A program made the position numbers and the translations under genes. A DNA stretch of 64,000 nucleotides from JAFLTL01 sp964389525 (lineage in GTDB: Bacteria > Bacteroidota > Bacteroidia > Bacteroidales > Muribaculaceae). The notes beneath the pieces were generated by a model. The model saw nothing but the letters and a program-made list of their open reading frames with translations. It did not search any database and was not told the DNA's origin. Positions 17,540 to 26,145 of the stretch are shown here, one piece after another (within the stretch, counting starts at the first letter, position 1; each line of letters starts with the position of its first letter). The stretch spans positions 7,739 through 71,738 of the forward strand of contig CAYMEX010000016.1 in the NCBI GenBank assembly GCA_964389525.1. Reading direction: 5' to 3'.

Positions 17540-17601
17540 CAATGCCTTGGAAGGAGACGCCGGCCCATTGCTGCAGCCCTCAGATAGGTCGGAAAGAAAA
17601 C

Positions 17602-17925
17602 ATGTCCTGGATTTTTCTGATAGTAGCCGGACTGATGGAAGTAGGATTCACATTCTGCCTCGGCAAGACCAAGACCGCAACCGGACAAGAACTCGCATGG
17701 TGGTGGGTCGGATTTCTGTGCGCACTGACACTAAGTATGTTTCTGATGGCGAAAGCCGCCGAAAAGCTCCCGATCGGCACCGTCTATCCCGTGTGGACAG
17801 GCATCGGAGCCGTAGGCGCGGTAGTGGTCGGCATCATCTTTTTTCACGAGCCCGCCACATTCTGGCGCATCTTCTTCATCACCACCCTCATCCTTTCAAT
17901 CCTCGGCCTTAAACTCATGCCCTGA
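17602..17925 (+). CDS. Small multidrug resistance (SMR) family transporter, SugE/Gdx-like
   Basis: A 107-residue inner membrane protein with four hydrophobic helices, the normal SMR length. The conserved proton/substrate glutamate is in AGLMEVG (residue 13), and the LPIGTVYPVWTGIGAVGAV segment is the family signature and closest to SugE/Gdx guanidinium exporters. Residue 16 is Phe where Gdx proteins usually have Trp, so guanidinium export is uncertain. The start at MSWIFL is preferred over a longer frame from 17542. It would work as a dual-topology dimer exchanging cation for protons. Confidence 0.9.
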   Translation: MSWIFLIVAGLMEVGFTFCLGKTKTATGQELAWWWVGFLCALTLSMFLMAKAAEKLPIGTVYPVWTGIGAVGAVVVGIIFFHEPATFWRIFFITTLILSILGLKLMP

Positions 17926-18019
17926 CAACAATACGTATAGATACTCTCTGTAACAACATTGAGGTTAACACTATTGCATCCCCATATAAATGTTAAGATC
18001 AAAGTAACGCTTCACGTAC

Positions 18020-18057
18020 AAAAAAAGCACCCCCACAATGGGAGTGCTTAATTTTTT
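18020..18057. terminator. Bidirectional terminator between the SMR gene and rpsO
   Basis: AAGCACCCCCA-CAA-TGGGAGTGCTT forms an 11-bp stem with one wobble. It is flanked by seven A's on the left and six T's on the right, so it can stop transcription from both the convergent rpsO and the SMR gene. Confidence 0.88.
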
Positions 18058-18071
18058 GCGATACCCTGCAA

Positions 18072-18347
18072 TTATTTGCGGATACCAAGATCTTTCTGAG
18101 CGATGATCGCACGGTAGCGCTCAATGTCGGTGCGGATCAGGTAATCAAGCAGACGACGACGCTTACCTACAAGCATTTTCAGTGTACGGGCAGTCACAAA
18201 GTCTTTGTGGTTCTGCTTCAGATGTTCTGTGAGGTGAGCAATACGGGTGGAGAAGAGCGCGATCTGTGCCTCAGCGGACCCTGTGTCAGTCTTGCTCGTT
18301 CCGTACTTCTCGAAGATGGCTTGCTTTTCTTCAGGATTCAGTGCCAT
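18072..18347 (-). CDS. rpsO: 30S ribosomal protein S15
   Basis: A 91-residue S15, close to the usual 89. The N-terminal MALNPEEKQAIFEKYGTSKTDTGSAEAQIALFS and the LVGKRRRLLDYL segment that binds 16S rRNA are intact. It joins the platform of the small subunit early in assembly. A TAACTTTG -7 box lies on the minus strand at 18449-18442, with GTTG (one mismatch to TTTG) 19 bp further upstream. That gives a leader of about 90 nt in which autoregulation by S15, known in other bacteria, could occur (inference). A strong terminator follows. Confidence 0.98.
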   Translation of the reverse strand: MALNPEEKQAIFEKYGTSKTDTGSAEAQIALFSTRIAHLTEHLKQNHKDFVTARTLKMLVGKRRRLLDYLIRTDIERYRAIIAQKDLGIRK

Positions 18348-18508
18348 TTCCAGGGAATTGTTTTAGTTAATTATTTAGTTTTATTGCTTTTACGACCCGG
18401 CAACAAGATCGCGGCCGTCGCCGGTTTGCGCAAAAGCGCTGCAAAGTTAGCATTTATTTCCGATAAGTCAACAAGAAATTTTAAGTTTTTCCTGTCGTTA
18501 CGGCTTTT

Positions 18509-18841
18509 TCAGCCCTGCTGCTTTACCTGATCGGGGACACGGTAATAAACCTTTCCCTCTTTGTACTCCTCGGCTGCGATCAGAGTGGGTTTCGGAAGTT
18601 TCTCATAATAGCGCGAGATCTCGATCTGCTCGCGGTTTTCCGACACCTCCTCGAGGTTGTCATTCAGAGTAGCAAACTCCTGGAGTTTCTGCTCCAGATC
18701 ATGCTTCATCTCCGCTGCAATCTGATTGGCGCGTTTTGCAATGATGCAGACGGTCTCATAAACATTGCCGGTATCGGCTGAAAGCTCAATCATGTCACGT
18801 GTGACAGTCGTGAGCGGGGCGTTTGTCTTTCTGTAATCCAT
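18509..18841 (-). CDS. rpoZ: RNA polymerase omega/Rpb6-like subunit
   Basis: A 110-residue protein of the Bacteroidota omega type. It begins MDYRKTNAPLTTVTRDM and contains the GNVYETVCIIAKRANQIA helix that corresponds to the conserved omega/Rpb6 core binding the beta-prime subunit. The C-terminal half is family-specific (KLPKPTLIAAEEYKEGKVYYR). It stabilises RNA polymerase assembly and in other bacteria takes part in ppGpp binding; a Rel enzyme is encoded later in this window. It lies 58 bp after bamD on the same strand. Confidence 0.92.
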   Translation of the reverse strand: MDYRKTNAPLTTVTRDMIELSADTGNVYETVCIIAKRANQIAAEMKHDLEQKLQEFATLNDNLEEVSENREQIEISRYYEKLPKPTLIAAEEYKEGKVYYRVPDQVKQQG

Positions 18842-18899
18842 TATGATGGTCTGAACTGTATTCTGTTCGGTTATTCAGTTGTTGTCAGGGATGCGATCA

Positions 18900-19727
18900 T
18901 CAGTCGGTCGACGCATATCTCGAAGCGATCTTGAAGATGTTGTCAGCCTCCTCGCGGAACGGACTCTCGGGATAGTTGTTTATGAAGCTGTAATACTCAT
19001 CGACAACATCGCGAAAACGGTCGCTTTTACGCTCGTCGACACTCATTGAAGCCTCCTGATAGCGGGCTTTGAGTATGAGCATCTCAAGCTCCTCCTTGTA
19101 TTTCGAGTAAGGATATTCCTTGATCGCGTTCTGAGCGACGATTATTGCGCTCTCGTAGTTGTTGCCGCGATATATGCCCATGTTGTAATAGAGCTGGGCA
19201 TTCTGCAGCTCCTTTAGAGTCAGTTTGTCCTGAAGCTCAAATATCGCGTTCTGCGCGATTGTGACTTTGTCGCTGCGGGGGAAATAGTCGAGGAAAGCCT
19301 GAAGCTCCTCGATTGCCTTGATGGTACCCGACTGGTCAAGCTGAGGTTCCGGCGAGTCGAGATAATAGCCATAGCCGGTGTAAAATCTCGCAAGCTCGGT
19401 GTACTTGCCCTTGGGGAAGCGCGAGTAATAAACCTGAAAATGCGATGCGGCATCAAGATACTCCTTGTTCTCGTAATAGCTCAGACCGAGAAGATAAAGA
19501 GCTTCCTCACCCTTTTCAGAGCCTTTCAGCATCGTCACTACATCGTTGAGAAGAGTGTAGGACTGAGAGAAATTTCCCTGCTCGAACGCACGTTTGGCAA
19601 ATTCAAACTTCTCGTCAGGATCCTTGCTTTTCAACACACGCTGATACTCTCCGCAACCCGTAAGAAGCGGAAATACCATGCACAACAATAATATTTTCAG
19701 AGCATTAAGCCCAATTTTATTCAGCAT
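18900..19727 (-). CDS. bamD: Outer membrane assembly lipoprotein BamD
   Basis: A 275-residue lipoprotein. The signal sequence ends in the lipobox LLTGC (Cys about 24), followed by GEYQRVLKSKDPDEKFEFAK. It has five TPR-like repeats with ALYLLGLSYYENKEYLDAA and RFPKGKYTELA, typical of BamD of the BAM complex, which inserts beta-barrel proteins in the outer membrane. The start at MLNKIG (19727) gives a normal signal peptide; the longer frame to 19751 adds eight charged or aromatic residues. A TATATTTG -7 box lies just upstream on the minus strand (19763-19756). Confidence 0.93.
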   Translation of the reverse strand: MLNKIGLNALKILLLCMVFPLLTGCGEYQRVLKSKDPDEKFEFAKRAFEQGNFSQSYTLLNDVVTMLKGSEKGEEALYLLGLSYYENKEYLDAASHFQVYYSRFPKGKYTELARFYTGYGYYLDSPEPQLDQSGTIKAIEELQAFLDYFPRSDKVTIAQNAIFELQDKLTLKELQNAQLYYNMGIYRGNNYESAIIVAQNAIKEYPYSKYKEELEMLILKARYQEASMSVDERKSDRFRDVVDEYYSFINNYPESPFREEADNIFKIASRYASTD

Positions 19728-19791
19728 ACTGATTCGCCAAAAGTCTTTCAAGCCACAAATATACAGCTTTTTTGTCAGCTACAGCTCACTT

Positions 19792-20580
19792 TTAAGCATT
19801 TTTTTCAGGCCACGCAAAGCCCTGACGCGAGATATAGTCAAAAAAGTCTTTTGAGAACTTTACCGCGTTGGACTCCGGATAACGAACATCGGTGAACACA
19901 TGCGCCAGCGACGGCTTCCCGTTTTCCTCGACAAAAGCGCGGTTTGCAGAAAGTTCTTCCTTCTCACGGTAAATGCGGTCTATATCATCCGCGCTATACT
20001 CGCGATACACCTCATCGTGGATAAGAGCGGAGACCGGAAGCCTCTCGGCTCCTGCCGATTTCCCTTCGGGCCAGCCGACAGCAAGTGTCACGACAGGCAC
20101 TGTCAGACGCGGCAATCCGAGTATGCGGCCTATCTGCGACGCAGTGTAGGTCGTCGTGCCCAGATACACACACCCGAGTCCTGCGAGCTCAGCCAGAGTG
20201 TTGAATTGCTGGGCGAATATCACCGCATCGAGCATTGCAGCTATGAAGCTCTCGAAGTTGGCGAACCCGGGCGTTGCTCCACGCTGCTCACACCATTGAC
20301 TGAAACGGTTGAAATCGGCGACAAACGTCAGAAATATTCCGTTGCCGGTAGCGGCCGGCTGATTGAAGTGCGCGGCTGCCAGCTCCTTCTTTATTTCAGG
20401 CCGACGGCTGACAATCACACTGTAGAGCTGCATACCGCCAGTAGTAGGCGCATGCGCCGCCTTCTCCACAAGATCAGTTATAAGACTCTGCGGAACTTCA
20501 CGATCCGTGAATCTGCGCTCTGTAGCACGTCCGGTCCAGTAGTCCGACTCAACAAAATCTTTATACATACCTTTCTGCAT
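19792..20580 (-). CDS. NfsA/FRP-like nitroreductase family flavoprotein
   Basis: A 262-residue FMN-dependent oxidoreductase. The N-terminal WTGRATERRFTDREVP contains the Arg-rich phosphate-binding motif, and APTTGGMQLYSVIV is the FMN-contacting segment. LAGLGCVYLGTTTY and VVTLAVGWPEG in the middle are typical of the NfsA/FRP group. These enzymes reduce nitro compounds, quinones or flavins with NAD(P)H in the cytoplasm; the physiological substrate is unknown. The start is the ATG at 20580, with an alternative at MYKDF. It follows mlaF by 5 bp, suggesting co-transcription without an evident functional link. Confidence 0.88.
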   Translation of the reverse strand: MQKGMYKDFVESDYWTGRATERRFTDREVPQSLITDLVEKAAHAPTTGGMQLYSVIVSRRPEIKKELAAAHFNQPAATGNGIFLTFVADFNRFSQWCEQRGATPGFANFESFIAAMLDAVIFAQQFNTLAELAGLGCVYLGTTTYTASQIGRILGLPRLTVPVVTLAVGWPEGKSAGAERLPVSALIHDEVYREYSADDIDRIYREKEELSANRAFVEENGKPSLAHVFTDVRYPESNAVKFSKDFFDYISRQGFAWPEKNA

Positions 20581-20585
20581 ATAGT

Positions 20586-21362
20586 TCAGTTCATCGGCCG
20601 GGCCGATGCTACAATATGATCTTTCACCTCCTGGAAGAGGCGTGTCGCAAACACAAACTCATTCAGTGCCTCATTGGCAGTAGTGAATATCTTGTTCTTG
20701 TCCCCCACCCATTCGCGGCGTCCTTTGTTCAGAAACACGATATTATCACCGATACCGAGCACCGAGTTCATGTCGTGTGTGTTGATCACCGTCGTTATGT
20801 TGTATTCGTGAGTGATGTCGCTGAGCAGCTCGTCGATCACGATCGAGGTCTTCGGATCAAGACCCGAGTTAGGCTCGTCGCAAAACAGATATTTAGGATT
20901 CAGGGCTATGGCGCGCGCAATGGCCACGCGCTTCTGCATGCCGCCCGATATCTCCGACGGATATTTGTTCTCGGCCCCTTTCAGGTTGACGCGCTCGATA
21001 CAGAACAGCGCGCGCTCCATCATCTCTTCGCGGTTCATCCCCGAGAACATCATAAGCGGGAACATGACATTGCCAAGCACCGTTTCAGAGTCAAACAGAG
21101 CCGATCCCTGAAACAGCATGCCGATCTCTTTGCGCAGAGCCTTGATCTGCTTTGAGTTCATTTTCAGAGTATCGCGACCGTCAAAAAGTATCTGGCCGCT
21201 CTCGGGCCGCAGAAGCCCGACCACCGACTTCATCAGCACAGTCTTGCCCGAACCGCTCTGACCTATGATCAGATTTGTCTTTCCGGTCTCGAAACGGGCG
21301 CTCACATCTTTCAGGATCTGTTTCCCGTCAAACGATTTAGATATGTCGACAACCTCAATCAT
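20586..21362 (-). CDS. mlaF: Lipid-asymmetry ABC transporter ATPase (MlaF type)
   Basis: A 258-residue ATPase with Walker A GQSGSGKT, signature ISGGMQKRVAIA (the SGGM variant is typical of MlaF), Walker B LFCDEPNSGLDP, and H loop INTHDM. It powers phospholipid transport between inner and outer membranes together with the MlaE permease encoded directly upstream, with which it overlaps by 4 bp (ATGA). No MCE-domain (MlaD) gene lies nearby, so that subunit must be elsewhere or follow outside this run. Confidence 0.92.
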   Translation of the reverse strand: MIEVVDISKSFDGKQILKDVSARFETGKTNLIIGQSGSGKTVLMKSVVGLLRPESGQILFDGRDTLKMNSKQIKALRKEIGMLFQGSALFDSETVLGNVMFPLMMFSGMNREEMMERALFCIERVNLKGAENKYPSEISGGMQKRVAIARAIALNPKYLFCDEPNSGLDPKTSIVIDELLSDITHEYNITTVINTHDMNSVLGIGDNIVFLNKGRREWVGDKNKIFTTANEALNEFVFATRLFQEVKDHIVASARPMN

Positions 21363-22108
21363 TGCAGCAGAAGTTTTGTTAATATCACATCAAACAGCAG
21401 GATAAGTATCGAGCTTGTGACGACCGAGTCGGTGCTCGCCTTGCCCACCTCAAGCGCGCCTCCCTTCACATAATAGCCGAAGTAGCTTGCAACCGAGGCT
21501 ATGATGAATGCGAAGAAGAACGACTTGATGAGTCCGTACCACACATACCATTCAGTGAACAGCGCCTGCAGACCGTAGGTGTAGCGCGACACAGGTATCA
21601 GATCGGTGAAAGCCGCCACAAGCAGACCGCCGAACAGCGCAGTGCCCATACAGAACACAACCAGGATCGGCATGAAGAACACAAACGCCACGATCTTGGG
21701 GAGCACCAGATAGTTGCACGAGTTCACGCCCATTATCTCGAGAGCGTCGATCTGCTCTGTCACCCTCATCGTGCCGATCTCCGAGGCGATGTTACTGCCG
21801 ACCTTGCCGGCGAGTATCAGGCACAGTATCGAGTTGGAGAACTCGAGCAGCACGATGTCGCGCGTGGCAAGACCGACAGTGTACGACGGCATGAGCGGCG
21901 ACGACGTGTTGAGCTGCATCTGTATCGCACACACGGCCCCGATAAATATCGAGATGATTATCACGAGAGGTATCGAGTCGACACCGAGTTTCGACACCTC
22001 TGTCACACAGCGCCGGGCAAACACGCCCCAACGGTCGGGTATCGCGAAAGTCCTGCCTATAAACATGCAATACTTGCCCGTATTGGCAAGCCATTTGTTC
22101 AATATCAT
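21359..22108 (-). CDS. mlaE: MlaE-family lipid transport permease
   Basis: A 249-residue integral membrane protein of the MlaE/YrbE family: hydrophobic helices at roughly 45-70, 95-115, 140-175 and 190-245. Signature segments are FIGAVCAIQMQ, LVLAGKVGS-like LILAGKVGSNIASEIGTMRV, and EQIDALEIMGVN. It is the first gene of a probable mlaE-mlaF-nitroreductase transcript and diverges from udk, with a 106-bp intergenic space carrying the udk promoter. Confidence 0.93.
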   Translation of the reverse strand: MILNKWLANTGKYCMFIGRTFAIPDRWGVFARRCVTEVSKLGVDSIPLVIIISIFIGAVCAIQMQLNTSSPLMPSYTVGLATRDIVLLEFSNSILCLILAGKVGSNIASEIGTMRVTEQIDALEIMGVNSCNYLVLPKIVAFVFFMPILVVFCMGTALFGGLLVAAFTDLIPVSRYTYGLQALFTEWYVWYGLIKSFFFAFIIASVASYFGYYVKGGALEVGKASTDSVVTSSILILLFDVILTKLLLQ

Positions 22109-22150
22109 AATATAATCTTGATGCTATCGTTGTAGCAAAGGTAATGAAAA

Positions 22151-22182
22151 TTTGATCTTCATACCGAAATTATGTAGTTTTG
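22151..22182 (+). promoter_or_regulatory. Bacteroidota housekeeping promoter of udk
   Basis: TTTG (22151-22154), 20 bp, then TAGTTTTG (22175-22182). This matches TTTG-N19-21-TAnnTTTG fully. The expected start is near 22189, leaving a leader of about 26 nt. Confidence 0.8.
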
Positions 22183-22214
22183 TGCAGATATTGCGCAATA
22201 AAACCCAATTTCAC

Positions 22215-22832
22215 ATGCTCATCATAGGTATTGCCGGAGGCACAGGATCGGGAAAGACCACCGTTGTCAACCGCATCATTCAGGCGCTCCCACAAGGTGA
22301 GGTAGCCGTTCTTCCGCAGGACTCATACTATAAGGATCTCAGCCATTTGAAGCCTGAAGATCGACAGAAGATCAACTTCGATGAGCCGCAGGCCATCGAG
22401 TGGTCGCTTCTTGTCGATCAGCTCGCCAGTCTGCGCGAGGGCAAGACTGTGGAGATGCCCACCTACTCCTACCTCACGTGCACACGCCAGAAAGAGACCG
22501 TCACCGTCCGCCCGCGCGACGTCGTCATTGTCGAGGGCATCCTTGTTCTGTGCGATCCCGTGCTGCGCGACATGATGGATATAAAATGCTTCGTCGACGC
22601 CGATGCCGACGAGCGGCTTATACGCGTCATCTCGCGCGACTGCGTAGAGCGCGGACGCACGCCACAGATGGTCATCGAACGCTATGAGCGTGTCCTAAAA
22701 CCCATGCACTGCCAGTACATCGAGCCGTCGAAACGCTTTGCCGACCTCATCATTCCACAGGGAGGCACCAACAAAGTCGCAATAGGGCTCCTCACCGATT
22801 TCATCGATGCACGGCTTCGCAGAGCACGATAA
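22215..22832 (+). CDS. udk: Uridine kinase
   Basis: A 205-residue P-loop kinase that phosphorylates uridine and cytidine with GTP or ATP in pyrimidine salvage. Walker A is GIAGGTGSGKTT at the N-terminus. VLPQDSYYKDL and NFDEPQAIEW are the nucleoside-binding segments, and RDCVERGRTPQMVIERYE forms the lid. Length fits the family (about 206). The start at MLIIGIAGG (22215) is chosen because the longer frame opens with TTG and lies upstream of the predicted transcription start. Confidence 0.96.
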   Translation: MLIIGIAGGTGSGKTTVVNRIIQALPQGEVAVLPQDSYYKDLSHLKPEDRQKINFDEPQAIEWSLLVDQLASLREGKTVEMPTYSYLTCTRQKETVTVRPRDVVIVEGILVLCDPVLRDMMDIKCFVDADADERLIRVISRDCVERGRTPQMVIERYERVLKPMHCQYIEPSKRFADLIIPQGGTNKVAIGLLTDFIDARLRRAR

Positions 22833-22853
22833 CACACACAACCGACAATCACA

Positions 22854-23729
22854 ATGGCTATAATATACAACGTAAAAGACTCAATGGAGTCAAAAGCCGA
22901 CATATCGGCTCCCGATTTCATTCCCGTTGATTCGCCGGGAGTCAGTGTCGACAGCGGGGACACCGAACGCAAAGAGCCAGGCGACAGCCGACGCGTGCTC
23001 CGCACCGAGAATCTTGTGAAGAAATACGGCCAGCGCACAGTCGTCAACCACGTCTCCATCGATGTCAAGCAAGGCGAGATTGTCGGTCTGCTCGGCCCTA
23101 ACGGCGCAGGCAAGACCACGACATTCTACATGACCGTAGGCCTTATAACGCCCAACGAGGGACAGATATTTCTCGACGACCTCAACATCACGAAATACCC
23201 CATCTACAAACGCGCCCAGAACGGCATCGGCTACCTCGCGCAAGAGGCGTCTGTATTCCGCAAGCTCACCGTCGAAGACAATCTGCGGGCTGTGCTGCAG
23301 ATGACAGGACTGACACCGGCCGAACAGCGCGACAAGCTCGACAGCCTCATCGACGAGTTCAACCTCGGCCACGTGCGGCGCAATCTCGGCGAACGCCTTT
23401 CGGGAGGTGAGCGCCGACGCACCGAGATAGCACGCTGTCTTGCCATTAACCCCGATTTCATCATGCTCGACGAGCCGTTTGCCGGCGTCGACCCGATCAA
23501 CGTCGAGGAGATCCAGGGGGTGGTCTACAACCTCAAGAAAAAAAATATCGGCATACTCATCACCGACCACAACGCACAGGAGACACTGCGCATCACCGAC
23601 CGCGCCTACCTCCTTTTTGAGGGCAAGATCCTCTTTCAGGGCACCAGCGAGGAGCTTTCGGTCAACCCCGTTGTACGCGAGAAGTACCTCGGACGCGACT
23701 TCGTCTTCTACCGCAAGAAATTTGAGTAA
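22854..23729 (+). CDS. lptB: LPS export ABC transporter ATPase LptB
   Basis: A 291-residue ATPase. After a 48-residue N-terminal extension of low complexity comes a canonical LptB: LRTENLVKKYGQRTVVNHVS, Walker A GPNGAGKTT, Q-loop GYLAQEASVFRKLTV, signature LSGGERRRTEIARCL, Walker B FIMLDEPFAGVDP, and H-loop ITDHN. LptB drives LptFG to extract lipopolysaccharide from the inner membrane. The usual length is about 240, so the extension is unusual; a start at MESKAD (22884) would shorten it only slightly. It follows udk by 21 bp. Confidence 0.93.
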   Translation: MAIIYNVKDSMESKADISAPDFIPVDSPGVSVDSGDTERKEPGDSRRVLRTENLVKKYGQRTVVNHVSIDVKQGEIVGLLGPNGAGKTTTFYMTVGLITPNEGQIFLDDLNITKYPIYKRAQNGIGYLAQEASVFRKLTVEDNLRAVLQMTGLTPAEQRDKLDSLIDEFNLGHVRRNLGERLSGGERRRTEIARCLAINPDFIMLDEPFAGVDPINVEEIQGVVYNLKKKNIGILITDHNAQETLRITDRAYLLFEGKILFQGTSEELSVNPVVREKYLGRDFVFYRKKFE

Positions 23730-23753
23730 TAAAATTCATCTTCTACTCCCCTC

Positions 23754-24482
23754 ATGCAGTCCGTATTCAGATTCAAGCAATTTGACCTCAGGCATGGCGG
23801 AAGCGGCATGAAACTCACTACCGACAGTCTGCTGCTCGGCGCATGGGTCGAAACCGCATCTTCCCCGCTGTCGGTTGTCGATGCCGGATCTGGATGTGGC
23901 ATCCTCGCTCTCATGTGCGCCCAGAGGTTTTCAGGAGCCGACATAGTTGCCGTCGACAACAACCCCGGTGCCTACGCCGAGTCAAGCGAAAATTTCACAG
24001 CTTCGCCCTGGAGCGACCGGCTGCATCCGGTGCAGGCCGACATAAACGAATGGGCAGCAGCCCGCGCGGAGACCGTAGATCTTATAATCTGCAACCCTCC
24101 CTACTTCACCGAGACTCTCCGCTCACCCAGCGCGTCACGCGCCGATGCGCGTCATGCCGGAGCATTGAGTGCCGAAAGCATCATCGCCATCGCCGGACGC
24201 ATACTGTCGCCCGACGGTACCCTTGCCATTGTCCTCCCCTGGTCACACATGCCACGCCTCACACTACCGGCCTCGCTTGCATCGCTGCACATGACACGCA
24301 TCGCCACTGTCGCCGCACGCCACGGCAAGCAGCCGTCGCTCGCGCTCGTGCAGTTCTCACGGACAATGCCGCAGTCGGTTCCGGCAACCGAGACAATCGA
24401 CATACGCGACAGCGACGGAAACTTCTCCACACTCTACCGACATCTCACATTCCCATTTCTTCTATATGACAAGAAAGCATAA
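23754..24482 (+). CDS. trmN6: tRNA1(Val) (adenine37-N6)-methyltransferase-like protein
   Basis: A 242-residue class I methyltransferase. It opens VFRFKQFDLRHGGSGMKLTTDSLLLG, the signature of the YfiC/TrmN6 family. The SAM loop is VVDAGSGCGILAL, and the catalytic motif NPPYF is followed by the substrate segment SRADARHAGAL. The Escherichia coli homologue methylates A37 of tRNA-Val; a tRNA-Val gene ends this window, but that may be coincidence. It overlaps the next gene by 17 bp, so translation is probably coupled. Confidence 0.9.
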   Translation: MQSVFRFKQFDLRHGGSGMKLTTDSLLLGAWVETASSPLSVVDAGSGCGILALMCAQRFSGADIVAVDNNPGAYAESSENFTASPWSDRLHPVQADINEWAAARAETVDLIICNPPYFTETLRSPSASRADARHAGALSAESIIAIAGRILSPDGTLAIVLPWSHMPRLTLPASLASLHMTRIATVAARHGKQPSLALVQFSRTMPQSVPATETIDIRDSDGNFSTLYRHLTFPFLLYDKKA

Positions 24483-25350
24483 CAACGGCATCAAGACCAC
24501 AATAAGTCCGGGCATGGGCATCGGGTTGCTTGCCTGTATCTTCATACTGGCTTCCATCATCACATCCGTCATTGTCACGGTGCTTACCACCCACATGAGC
24601 AATGCCGGAGCCGCCGTCCGCATATCGATAGTGTTGCAGGATCTCATCGTGTTCATCCTGCCCGCGATCGTCACCGCTATGGTTATGACGCGGCTTCCGG
24701 CACGTTTCCTCGACATCGACAAATCTCCGCGGCTGCGCCCGGCACTTCTGGCCGTGGTTTCTCTCTTTGCCGCATTCCCGCTGCTCAACTTCATCGTGGC
24801 GTGGAACGAGAGCCTGCATCTTCCGGCCCAGTATGCCGGGATAGAGGCGCAGCTCCGTGCGCTCGAAGATGCCGCCAACATCACACTCGACGGCATAATG
24901 AATTCCGCGTCAGTCCCGTCGCTCATTCTGTCGGTACTCATCGTCGGCGTGCTCGCAGGCCTTTCCGAAGAACTCTTCTTCCGCGGCGCCCTGCAAAAAC
25001 TTATGATGCTCACACGCGTCAACCCGCACGTAGCCATATGGGTCACAGCATTCATCTTCAGCGCGGTTCACTTCCAGTTTTTCGGCTTTGTACCGCGTAT
25101 GCTGCTCGGCGCATATTTCGGCTACCTCGTCTGGTGGACGCGATGCCTGTGGATACCCGTCATAGTGCATGCGCTCAACAACTCGGTTGTAGTCGTGTCG
25201 AAATGGATTGAGTCACGCTCGGGCTACGAATGCGGCATCGACTCCATCGGTGCCGACCCGGTCGGTTCGTCGGCCGCTCTTGTGGCGGTTGCCGTCAGCG
25301 TTGTGCTCACTGTCTATCTCCTCATATTGATCAGACGCGAATCAAAATGA
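24466..25350 (+). CDS. CPBP-family intramembrane metalloprotease
   Basis: A 294-residue membrane protein of the CAAX protease/bacteriocin-processing (Abi) family. Several membrane helices surround the conserved motifs: SEELFFRG (Glu168-Glu169, Arg173), FIFSAVHFQFFG with the second-motif histidine, and IPVIVHALNN with the third. These residues form the zinc-type active site within the membrane. Role and substrate are unknown. It overlaps trmN6 at its start, and its stop overlaps the following methyltransferase start (ATGA). Confidence 0.9.
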   Translation: MTRKHNNGIKTTISPGMGIGLLACIFILASIITSVIVTVLTTHMSNAGAAVRISIVLQDLIVFILPAIVTAMVMTRLPARFLDIDKSPRLRPALLAVVSLFAAFPLLNFIVAWNESLHLPAQYAGIEAQLRALEDAANITLDGIMNSASVPSLILSVLIVGVLAGLSEELFFRGALQKLMMLTRVNPHVAIWVTAFIFSAVHFQFFGFVPRMLLGAYFGYLVWWTRCLWIPVIVHALNNSVVVVSKWIESRSGYECGIDSIGADPVGSSAALVAVAVSVVLTVYLLILIRRESK

Positions 25351-26132
25351 ACGAGCTTTCCGTCAGTCAGCGCAAACAGCTCGCGTCTCTCACGACGTCA
25401 AAAGGGCGCAAGGCCACCGGGCTGTTTCTCGTCGAGGGACTGCGGGCCGTCGGTGAGATGAACGCCGCCATGCCCGGAGCTATGCGCGAGATTATCGCCA
25501 CTCCCGCCTGGTGGGACGAGCACGGCGACTTTCCGCTCTCTCCTCATGTCACCGCATTCTCAGCGAAAAAGATCGACATTGACCGCATATCATCTCTCTC
25601 CACCCCGCAGCCGGTCATAGCCACATTCGCCATTCCCGACCGGCCGATGCCCGGTATCAGCGAGATCTCGTCGCAGCTCACTGTCGCGCTCGACAGCGTG
25701 CAGGATCCCGGCAACCTTGGCACCATAATACGCCTTTGCGACTGGTGGGGCGTCAGGCATCTGTTCTGCTCGCATGGCACAGTCGACTGCTACTCGCCAA
25801 AAGTGGTGCAGGCATCAATGGGTGCGCTCGGCCGCGTCGAGGTGCATCACGTCGATCTTCCGTCACTCGTAGGCTCTGCCGCATCCAGTGGAGTGCCCGT
25901 ATGCGGCACATTCATGCAGGGCGACGATATACTGCACTCACCGCTCCCCTGCAATGGGGCGATGCTCATACTCGGCAACGAGGGAAACGGCATCTCACCG
26001 GCCGTCGAAACCGCCGTCACACGCCGTCTCACCATACCGTCATATGCATCGGCCGACCATGTCGAGTCGCTCAACGTAGCCACTGCATGCGCCATATGCC
26101 TTGCCATGTTCCGCCGCAACTCCACTATCTGA
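25347..26132 (+). CDS. SpoU/TrmH-family RNA 2'-O-methyltransferase
   Basis: A 261-residue SPOUT enzyme. The N-terminal substrate-binding part (SQRKQLASLTTSKGRKATGLFLVEG) resembles the RlmB/TsnR L30e-like domain. The C-terminal knot has motif 1 DPGNLGTIIRLCDWWG, motif 2 LILGNEGNGIS, and motif 3 SLNVATACAICLAMF. It would methylate a ribose in rRNA or tRNA; the exact site cannot be assigned. The start at 25347 overlaps the CPBP stop. A longer frame begins inside that gene and is not supported. Confidence 0.92.
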   Translation: MNELSVSQRKQLASLTTSKGRKATGLFLVEGLRAVGEMNAAMPGAMREIIATPAWWDEHGDFPLSPHVTAFSAKKIDIDRISSLSTPQPVIATFAIPDRPMPGISEISSQLTVALDSVQDPGNLGTIIRLCDWWGVRHLFCSHGTVDCYSPKVVQASMGALGRVEVHHVDLPSLVGSAASSGVPVCGTFMQGDDILHSPLPCNGAMLILGNEGNGISPAVETAVTRRLTIPSYASADHVESLNVATACAICLAMFRRNSTI

Positions 26133-26145
26133 CCACGCTACATAT

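Noticed and set aside
17540..17601. Guanidine-type riboswitch in the leader of the SMR exporter gene
   Set aside because: The leader is short and has one possible GCAATG/CATTGC pairing, but no paired ACGR loops or other known guanidine riboswitch features could be found.
15461..18350. Defence or resistance island formed by three GNAT genes and the SMR exporter
   Set aside because: The genes differ in strand and family, have no mobile-element borders, and adjoin ribosomal and RNA polymerase genes, so clustering is probably coincidental apart from the toxin-like pair.
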